From NCBI GenBank assembly GCA_938028765.1, contig CALIZF010000066.1, positions 1 through 56,402 of the forward strand: DNA of 56,402 nucleotides, in the 5' to 3' direction. A model generated the notes under the pieces. It searched no databases and was not told the origin of the DNA. It saw only the letters and a list, made by a program, of their open reading frames with translations. Position numbers and translations under genes: made by a program. Of the stretch, positions 51,083-56,402 are shown in pieces; the first letter of the stretch is position 1; each line of letters begins with the position of its first letter. Source of the stretch: an uncultured Paracoccaceae bacterium (GTDB lineage: Bacteria > Pseudomonadota > Alphaproteobacteria > Rhodobacterales > Rhodobacteraceae).

Positions 51083-51700
51083 TTAGCGGCGGGCGATGCC
51101 GCGGCCTGCCTCGGCCTCGTTCGCCAGAAGCTTGGCCTTGTTGTCGTCGGGGTCGCCCGAGGTGTAGGTCTGTGTCCGCACGCCCGGCAGTTCGCCGAAG
51201 GCCGCCATGATCTTCTTGGGAAAGAACGTCCGCGGCACCGTGGCGAAGCCGTTGCGGCGCAGGATGTCGGACACGCTGTCGGCACAGAAGGCCTTGTTGA
51301 CCGCACCATAGCCCTTCGCGGTCTGCAGCACCGCTTCGGCCAGTTCCGGCGAGACCTCGAGCCGCTGAACCACGGTGCGGAAGCTGATGCGGGTGTGATA
51401 GTCGATGTAGCGCGTCTCGATCAGCGGGCTGAAGCCGAAGTGCACATCGTGCTGCACCGGCGCCCAGGGGTGATACCATGTGCCCGCCGGATCGAACACG
51501 ACCCGTTCCGACGCGCTGATGATCAGCGCCGAATGCGCCCCTTCCCCGTTGCGGTTGTTGATGACGGTGACCAGCGCGATCTCGGTCGGGCCTGTGTTGA
51601 CGTAGCGGGCGCGCGCCACCTCGTCATCGGGCGCGCGCGTCCAGTCTGCACCGCAGGCGGCCAGCAGCAGGGCTGCGGCCAGCGCAACAAGGACGCGCAT
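51083..51700 (-). CDS. Lipoprotein, possible permuted papain-fold hydrolase
   Basis: A 205-residue lipoprotein: signal peptide with lipobox LAAC (Cys16). The body has GEGAHSALIISASERVVFDPAGTWYH near 53-79 and later NKAFCADSVSDILRRNGFATVPRTFFPKKI. A His-first, Cys-later arrangement in this order is typical of circularly permuted NlpC/papain-like proteins (YaeF/YiiX and DUF4105 group), with His and Cys as the catalytic pair. That assignment is inference from a pattern. It lies 8 bp after the cytochrome oxidase subunit IV gene on the same strand. Confidence 0.7.
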   Translation of the reverse strand: MRVLVALAAALLLAACGADWTRAPDDEVARARYVNTGPTEIALVTVINNRNGEGAHSALIISASERVVFDPAGTWYHPWAPVQHDVHFGFSPLIETRYIDYHTRISFRTVVQRLEVSPELAEAVLQTAKGYGAVNKAFCADSVSDILRRNGFATVPRTFFPKKIMAAFGELPGVRTQTYTSGDPDDNKAKLLANEAEAGRGIARR

Positions 51701-51708
51701 CCGCCCGG

Positions 51709-51843
51709 TCAGGCGTTGGCGAGGGCGAGGAACACCAGCACCACGAGGACGATGCCGACAACCCACTGGGTAAAGCGGAGGAAGCTCGCGAAGGTGCGCT
51801 CCTGCTCGCGGATGTCCATGTTGCCCGGCTTGTAGTCGGCCAT
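51709..51843 (-). CDS. aa3-type cytochrome c oxidase subunit IV
   Basis: A 44-residue protein starting MADYKPGNMDIREQERTFAS, then a single TM helix WVVGIVLVVLVFLALAN. This is the alphaproteobacterial aa3 oxidase subunit IV (COX4_pro_2) pattern: a short N-terminal amphipathic segment and one membrane span. It associates with the aa3 oxidase in the inner membrane and is usually encoded away from subunits I-III. It has its own AGGA ribosome site and lies between an MBL hydrolase gene and a lipoprotein gene, all on the minus strand. Confidence 0.92.
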   Translation of the reverse strand: MADYKPGNMDIREQERTFASFLRFTQWVVGIVLVVLVFLALANA

Positions 51844-51851
51844 CGTCGCTA

Positions 51852-51869
51852 TCCTGTCCTGTCCTGTCC
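51852..51869. repeat. TCCTG x3 microrepeat in the leader of the oxidase subunit IV gene
   Basis: Three TCCTG units and a partial fourth sit just upstream of the subunit IV ATG. On the coding strand they read CAGGA, so the Shine-Dalgarno-like AGGA is repeated three times; only the last is at a useful distance. Confidence 0.8.
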
Positions 51870-51909
51870 CGTTCCGGTGCCCCGTTCCTAGCGCAGGTCG
51901 CGCGGCCTG

Positions 51910-52980
51910 TCACCGGCCCGAAGCGCCGCCTGCGGCAGTCTGCCCCGCCGCCAGCCATTCCCAGGCCCCGGCGGCGTTGCGCCGGCGCACCACCCTGCCG
52001 GCGGCCAGCAGGTGGTTGAGGTGCGCCACCGTCTCGGCCAGCGCAAGGCCATAGGCTGCGCCCGACACCGCCCGGCCGAACAGCGGCACGAAGCAGTCGT
52101 GTGCGACCTGCGGCCGGGCGAGGTGCGCCAGCAGCCGCTCCAGCGCCGCGCGGTGTTCGGCCGCCATCGCGGCCAGCCGCGCGGGCAGCCCGGTGTAGGG
52201 CAGCTTGTGGCCCGGCAGCACGAGCTGATCGGGTCGGGCAAGCGGAGCGAAGCGGTCGATCGAGGCCAGCCATTCGGACAGCGGGTCGGCCTCGGGCTCG
52301 GTCGGATAGACGCCGATATTGGCGCTGATGCCCGGCAGCATCTGGTCGCCGGCCAGGATCAGCCCCTCGCCCTCGGCCCAGAAGGTCGCATGTTCGGGCG
52401 CGTGGCCGTCGCCGGTCCGCACCCGCCAGTCGCGCCCGCCCATGCGGATGCGGTCGCCCTCGCGCAGGCGCAGGAAGCCGGGCGGCATCGGGTCCACCAC
52501 ATCGGCGAAGTTGAACGGCCGCTCGGCCGCCTTTTCCGCGAAAAGGGCCGCGGGCAGGCCTGCGTCGCGCCAGAACGCCAGGTGCTGCGGCGTCGCCCTG
52601 TCCTGCACGTCGAGCTGCAGCATCCGCGCGAAGAGCCAGGCGGTGCGGGTCGCGGCAAGTGTGGCGCCCTGCGCCTGGAACCACCCGGCCAGCCCGATAT
52701 GGTCGGGGTGGTGGTGCGTCGCCACGATCCGGCGCACCGGCCGGCCGCCGAGCGGCCCATCGAGGATCGCCTGCCACACCGCGCGCGTGCGGCCCGTGGC
52801 AAGTCCGGTGTCCACCACCGTCCAGCCGTCGCCGTCGTCGAGCGCATAGACGTTCACATGGTCGAGCGCCATCGGCATCGGCAGGCGCAGCCACAGGATG
52901 CCCGGCGCGACTTCGGTCGCGGCACCCGGTTCGGGGGCGCAGGGGAAGGGATGCAGGATGTCGGCGGCGGCGCCGTCCAC
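51910..52980 (-). CDS. MBL-fold metallo-hydrolase
   Basis: A 356-residue metallo-beta-lactamase-fold hydrolase: ATHHHPDHIGLAGWF (metal motif HxHxDH), GDGHAPEHATFW for the next His, ILAGDQMLP for the bridging Asp, and VLPGHKLPY for the last His. A winged-helix-like C-terminal domain (LAETVAHLNHLLAAGRVVRRR) follows, as in many glyoxalase-II-like or LACTB2-like members. Start is GTG at 52980; no ATG is available before the conserved VAPGILWLRLPMPMALDHVNVY. Substrate unknown. Confidence 0.9.
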   Translation of the reverse strand: MDGAAADILHPFPCAPEPGAATEVAPGILWLRLPMPMALDHVNVYALDDGDGWTVVDTGLATGRTRAVWQAILDGPLGGRPVRRIVATHHHPDHIGLAGWFQAQGATLAATRTAWLFARMLQLDVQDRATPQHLAFWRDAGLPAALFAEKAAERPFNFADVVDPMPPGFLRLREGDRIRMGGRDWRVRTGDGHAPEHATFWAEGEGLILAGDQMLPGISANIGVYPTEPEADPLSEWLASIDRFAPLARPDQLVLPGHKLPYTGLPARLAAMAAEHRAALERLLAHLARPQVAHDCFVPLFGRAVSGAAYGLALAETVAHLNHLLAAGRVVRRRNAAGAWEWLAAGQTAAGGASGR

Positions 52981-53132
52981 GGGCGGAACTCCGGGCTGGG
53001 CGGATGCCGCTTGGCATCGCGCGCATCGAGGCTTATGCCCCGCGGCGAAGCCTGCCCGCTTCCGCCGGCGGCCGCAACCGCCCCCGCGCCCTCGGCGCCG
53101 GCCCGTAACCCGAAGCGACGCAACGTCACGCC
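52981..53132. other. Divergent gap with a GATGCC/GGCATC hairpin
   Basis: 152 bp between the MBL and tsaC genes. A 6-bp inverted repeat (GATGCC 53003-53008, GGCATC 53013-53018, loop GCTT) lies near the MBL start. No promoter hexamers are clear. Confidence 0.4.
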
Positions 53133-54092
53133 ATGCCGGACACCGCGATCCTGACCCCCGATGCCGACGGCGCGGCGGCGGCTGCGCGCATCCTTCGCGC
53201 GGGCGGCACCGTCGGCCTGCCGACCGAGACGGTCTACGGCCTGGCCGCCGATGCGCGGGATCCGGCAGCGGTCGCGCGGATCTATGCCGCGAAGGGCCGT
53301 CCCGCGTTCAACCCCCTGATCGTGCATGTGGCCGATGCGGCGGCGGCGCGGCGGATCGGCGGCTTCGGCCCGGCGGCGGACCGGTTGGCGGCTGCCTTCT
53401 GGCCGGGCCCGCTGACGCTGGTCGTGCCGCTGCTGCCGGATGCGCGGGTGGCGCCGGCGGTGACGGCGGGCCTGCCCTCGGTGGCCCTGCGCGTACCGGC
53501 GCATCCGGTGGCGCGGGCGGTGCTGGCGGCCTTCGACGGGCCGGTGGCCGCGCCCTCGGCCAACCCTTCGGGCGGCGTCAGCCCCACGACGGCGGCGCAT
53601 GTGCTGGAGGGGCTCGGGGGCCGCATCGCGGCGGTCGTCGATGCCGGCCCCTGTCCGGTCGGGGTCGAATCGACCATCATCGGCCTGGCGGACGGCCCGC
53701 CGCGGCTGCTGCGCCCCGGCGGGATCGCGGCCGAAGCGGTGGAGGCGGTCCTGGGCGCGCCGCTTGCGGGGGCGGGCACGGGCATCACCGCGCCGGGGCA
53801 ACTGGCGTCGCATTATGCCCCGCGGGCGCGGCTGCGTCTCGATGCCGAGGCGCCGCGGCCGGGCGAGGTCTGGATCGGCTTCGGCCCCGGACCGGACCCG
53901 GGGCCCGAGGGGCTGAACCTGTCGCCCGCGGGCGATGTCGCGCAGGCAGCGGCGCGGCTGTTTGCGCTCCTGCGCGCGGCCGACCGGGCGGCGGGGGCGG
54001 ACGGCACCATCGCCGTGGCACCCGTGCCGGACACGGGCCTTGGCCGTGCGGTCAATGACCGGCTGCGCCGGGCCGCGGCGCCGCGCGGCTGA
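53133..54092 (+). CDS. L-threonylcarbamoyladenylate synthase (Sua5/YwlC type)
   Basis: A 319-residue enzyme: GGTVGLPTETVYGLAADA and KGRPAFNPLIVHV in the YrdC domain (about 10-205), then a linker and the C-terminal Sua5 domain (about 215-319) with GTGITAPGQLASHYAPRARL. It makes threonylcarbamoyl-AMP for the t6A37 tRNA modification. The long Sua5 form, with its second domain, is present instead of short TsaC. Confidence 0.95.
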   Translation: MPDTAILTPDADGAAAAARILRAGGTVGLPTETVYGLAADARDPAAVARIYAAKGRPAFNPLIVHVADAAAARRIGGFGPAADRLAAAFWPGPLTLVVPLLPDARVAPAVTAGLPSVALRVPAHPVARAVLAAFDGPVAAPSANPSGGVSPTTAAHVLEGLGGRIAAVVDAGPCPVGVESTIIGLADGPPRLLRPGGIAAEAVEAVLGAPLAGAGTGITAPGQLASHYAPRARLRLDAEAPRPGEVWIGFGPGPDPGPEGLNLSPAGDVAQAAARLFALLRAADRAAGADGTIAVAPVPDTGLGRAVNDRLRRAAAPRG

Positions 54093-54098
54093 GACGGG

Positions 54099-55100
54099 TC
54101 AGGCGACCCGCGCCACCACGAAGCCAGCGAGGTCGTCCAGCATCCCGCGCAGGGGATCGTCGGGAAGGTCGGCCAGCGCGGCACGCGCGGTGTCCGACCA
54201 GTGCAGCGCGGCCGCGCGCGTCGCCTCCAGCGCGCCGTGGCGCACCATCAGCGCGCGCGCCGCGACGAAATCGCCCTCGGTCTGCTGTCCCTTCTCGATC
54301 ACCCGGACCCAGAAGGCGCGTTCGTCGACATCGGCACGGGCCAGCGCGCGGATCACCGGCAGCGTCACCTTGCGTTCGCGGAAGTCGTCGCCGGTGTTCT
54401 TGCCGATGGTCTCGGACGTGCCGCCGTAGTCGAGTAGATCGTCCACCATCTGGAACGCGATGCCGAGGGCGTCTCCGTAGGTGCGCAGCGCCGCCACCTG
54501 CGCCGCGGGCGCGCCCGCGATCACGCCCCCCACCTCGGCCGCTGCGGCGAAGAGCGCGGCGGTCTTGCCCCGCACGACGCGCAGATAGGTCTCTTCGCCG
54601 GTCGAAAGGTTCTGCGCCGCAGTGAGCTGCAGCACCTCGCCTTCGGCGATCATCGCGGCGGCGTCGGACAGGATCGACAGCACGGCCATGCTGCCCGTCT
54701 CGGTCATGAGCTGGAACGACCGGGCGAACAGGTAGTCGCCGACAAGGACAGAACTCTTGTTGTCCCACAGCAGGTTCGCCGTCGGCCGCCCGCGCCGGCG
54801 ATGGCTTTCGTCCACCACGTCGTCGTGCAGGAGCGTGGCGGTGTGGATGAACTCCACCGTCGCGGCCAGGCGGATGTGATGGTCGCCGCGATAGCCGCAC
54901 AGCCGTGCGGCAGCCAGCGTCAGGAGGGGGCGCAGACGCTTGCCGCCGGCCTCGACCAGATGGGCGGTCACCTCGGGGATGCGGGGGGCGTGTTCGCTGC
55001 TCATCCGCGCCCGGATCAGCGCGTTGACCGCCGCCATGTCGTCCGACAGCGCCCGGGCCAGCCGGTCGTGCGGGCTGCGTGCGCCGTCGTCGAGGCCCAT
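54099..55100 (-). CDS. Polyprenyl (octaprenyl/decaprenyl) diphosphate synthase
   Basis: A 333-residue trans-prenyltransferase with both Asp-rich motifs, LLHDDVVDESHRRRGRPTANLLW (DDxxD, near 92-115) and FQMVDDLLDYGG. VEAGGKRLRPLLTLAAARLCG precedes the first. Residues before the first DDxxD are small, which favours long-chain products (C40-C50), so it likely makes the ubiquinone side chain. Divergent from the DUF2007-trmN6 pair with a 52-bp gap. Confidence 0.94.
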   Translation of the reverse strand: MGLDDGARSPHDRLARALSDDMAAVNALIRARMSSEHAPRIPEVTAHLVEAGGKRLRPLLTLAAARLCGYRGDHHIRLAATVEFIHTATLLHDDVVDESHRRRGRPTANLLWDNKSSVLVGDYLFARSFQLMTETGSMAVLSILSDAAAMIAEGEVLQLTAAQNLSTGEETYLRVVRGKTAALFAAAAEVGGVIAGAPAAQVAALRTYGDALGIAFQMVDDLLDYGGTSETIGKNTGDDFRERKVTLPVIRALARADVDERAFWVRVIEKGQQTEGDFVAARALMVRHGALEATRAAALHWSDTARAALADLPDDPLRGMLDDLAGFVVARVA

Positions 55101-55152
55101 GCCCTACCCCCGCGTCTCGACACGCCGCCCGCGTGCCGGTTACACCCGTGAA

Positions 55153-55368
55153 ATGACGGAACTTCTGCGCACCACCGACCCGACCGTGATCGCCTTCGCC
55201 GAAGCCCTGCTTCGCGGCGAGGATATAGAGACCTTCGCCCTCGACGTCCACATGAGCGTGCTGGAAGGGTCGATCGGCATATTGCCGCGGCGGCTGATGG
55301 TGCGGCCGTGCGATCATCTCCGCGCCCGCGCGATCCTTGCCGACAACGGCATCGAGACGGTCGCGTGA
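55153..55368 (+). CDS. DUF2007 family small protein
   Basis: A 71-residue protein, MTELLRTTDPTVIAFAEALLRGEDIETFALD..., with a ferredoxin-like DUF2007 domain (signal-transducing protein in older annotation). Cytoplasmic. Its TGA overlaps the GTG start of trmN6 (GTGA), so the two are coupled; a link to tRNA modification is unproven. Confidence 0.9.
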   Translation: MTELLRTTDPTVIAFAEALLRGEDIETFALDVHMSVLEGSIGILPRRLMVRPCDHLRARAILADNGIETVA

Positions 55369-56126
55369 CCTTCGCCGACGCCGAGCTGACCGACGATGCG
55401 TTTCTCGGGGGTCGGCTGCGGCTCTGGCAGCCGCGGACGGGATACCGCGCGGCCGCCGATCCCGTGCTGCTGGCGGCCGCAGCGCCGGCAGTGCCGGGCG
55501 CGCGCGTGCTCGACCTCGGCTGCGGCGCCTTCGCCGCGGGTCTGTGTCTTGCCGTCCGGGTGCCGGGCGTCGCGCTGGCAGGGCTCGAGGTGCAGCCGGC
55601 CTACGCCGACCTCGCCCGCCGCAATGCCGACCGCAACGCCATTCCGGCAGAGGTCTGGACGGGCGACCTCGTCGCGCCGCCCGCCGCCCTGCGCCGCGCC
55701 TTCGACATCGTGCTGATGAACCCCCCGTATTTCGGCGCCGGCGGCGGCACCCCGGCGCGCGATCCGGGGCGCGAGGCGGCACTGCGCGAGGCGACGCCGC
55801 TGGCCGCCTGGCTGACGGCGGCGGCCCGGCGGCTGGCCCCCGGCGGCTGGCTGGTGGCGATCCAGGCAGCCGACCGCCTGCCGCACCTGCTGGCCGCCCT
55901 GCCCGCCACGATCGGATCGGCTGCCGTCCTGCCGGTCGCCCCGCGCGCCGGGCGTCCGGCAGGGCGGGTCATCCTGCGGGCGCGCAAGGGCGGGCGCGGC
56001 GCGTTCCGGCTGCTGGCGCCGCTTGCGCTGCACGCGGGCGCCGTCCATCGGGGCGACTTCGACGACCACACGCCCGAGGCGACGGCGATCCTGCGCCACG
56101 GGGCGGCGATCGCGGCCTTCGGTTGA
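55365..56126 (+). CDS. tRNA1(Val) (adenine(37)-N6)-methyltransferase family protein
   Basis: A 253-residue methyltransferase (TrmN6/YfiC family): LTDDAFLGGRLRLWQPRTGYRAAADPVLLAAAAP is the family N-terminus, VLDLGCGAFAAGLCLAVR the SAM motif I, and IVLMNPPYF the N6-adenine motif IV. GTG at 55365 is the start, since it overlaps the DUF2007 stop and precedes the conserved sequence; no ATG is suitable. Confidence 0.92.
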   Translation: MTFADAELTDDAFLGGRLRLWQPRTGYRAAADPVLLAAAAPAVPGARVLDLGCGAFAAGLCLAVRVPGVALAGLEVQPAYADLARRNADRNAIPAEVWTGDLVAPPAALRRAFDIVLMNPPYFGAGGGTPARDPGREAALREATPLAAWLTAAARRLAPGGWLVAIQAADRLPHLLAALPATIGSAAVLPVAPRAGRPAGRVILRARKGGRGAFRLLAPLALHAGAVHRGDFDDHTPEATAILRHGAAIAAFG

Positions 56127-56229
56127 ATTTTCCGCAACCCTGCGTCGGCGCACAGGCGCAGTTTGCGTGACACGACTCGGGTTCCGTGATCTTCTTGTTA
56201 CACGGACCACACCAAGACAGGAGACGTCC

Positions 56230-56397
56230 ATGACCATCGCCGCGCACCTGCAGGAACTCCGCCGCAAGCACGAAACCCTGTCGAGCCTCGTGGACCAAGA
56301 ACAACGGAGCCCCGCTTCGGATGCGTTGCGGATCGCGGAATTGAAGAAGCAGAAGCTGAAGCTGAAGGAAGAGATCGCCCGTCTGACACATTCCTGA
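56230..56397 (+). CDS. YdcH/DUF465 family small helical protein
   Basis: A 55-residue coiled-coil-like protein: MTIAAHLQELRRKHETLSSLVDQEQRSPASDALRIAELKKQKLKLKEEIARL. The HxxL..LD.....P..D..RI..LKK.KL.LK.EI pattern is the DUF465/YdcH signature. Function unknown. ACAGGAGACGTCC precedes the ATG. The 103-bp gap upstream is less GC-rich than average and should contain its promoter. Confidence 0.93.
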   Translation: MTIAAHLQELRRKHETLSSLVDQEQRSPASDALRIAELKKQKLKLKEEIARLTHS

Positions 56398-56402
56398 CCC
56401 GG

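Noticed and set aside
50895-51086. Possible 63-residue plus-strand gene
   Set aside because: No ribosome site, no recognisable motif, and it runs into the end of the lipoprotein gene on the other strand.
1-56402. tRNA or rRNA genes, CRISPR arrays, insertion sequences, prophage
   Set aside because: The gaps were read for cloverleaf-like segments, regularly spaced repeats, transposase motifs and integrase motifs; none were found. A covariance-model search would be needed to exclude small non-coding RNAs.

Overview
The window looks like chromosomal DNA from a photosynthetic or photosynthesis-derived member of the Rhodobacteraceae/Paracoccaceae (Alphaproteobacteria). It is very GC-rich with strong third-position G/C bias. 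The gene content fits this group: a short ProRS without an editing insert, a GTG-started hisE after hisA-hisF, an aa3 oxidase subunit IV of 44 residues, zwf-pgl-pgi, DUF6455 proteins, and a BciB-type 8-vinyl reductase with a PpsR-like operator. No rRNA, tRNA, CRISPR, insertion sequence or prophage was found. The density is typical of a chromosome: 64 protein genes, no gene-free stretch over 300 bases, and many ATGA/TGATG overlaps.

Layout. 0-9.5 kb: housekeeping genes (nucleotidyltransferase, LOG protein, DEAD-box helicase, nth-adoK pair, AraC-Ogt alkyl transferase, OmpA lipoprotein, proS). 9.7-13.5 kb: two tandem paralogous RTX/beta-solenoid proteins behind an AT-richer leader. 13.8-21.2 kb: lolCD, L,D-transpeptidase, hisAFE, CPBP protease, small exported DUF2147 protein, drug/metabolite transporters. 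21.2-24 kb: an FAD-oxidoreductase/SelD fusion coupled to a flavin reductase. 24.1-29.4 kb: small mixed genes, including three tandem Cys-rich DUF6455 paralogues behind an FNR-type box, then alkA-esterase and an HNH nuclease. 29.5-33.3 kb: the coupled zwf-pgl-pgi operon. 33.3-37 kb: a molybdopterin-domain protein coupled to a hybrid histidine kinase and divergent from a LuxR-type regulator. 37.2-43.8 kb: orphan ParA, an FNR-box usp gene, nadD, dacB, rlmJ-phzF and small proteins. 43.9-48.8 kb: a polar amino acid ABC transporter with a glutamine-synthetase-like ligase. 48.8-50.1 kb: bciB. 50.2-56.4 kb: GNAT, a lipoprotein, the oxidase subunit IV gene, an MBL hydrolase, tsaC, a polyprenyl synthase, trmN6 and a YdcH protein.

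Three signals stand out. Two oxygen-responsive (FNR/FnrL-type) boxes lie exactly 62.5 bp upstream of the starts of the DUF6455 cluster and of a universal stress protein. A perfect inverted repeat of the PpsR/CrtJ class overlaps a consensus -35 element before bciB. A dispersed hairpin-plus-motif repeat occurs four times, once supplying the start codon of a gene and once as an inverted pair between two permease genes. Together they suggest that several small, poorly described genes here belong to an oxygen/light regulon. All functional calls come from reading motifs; no database search was run.
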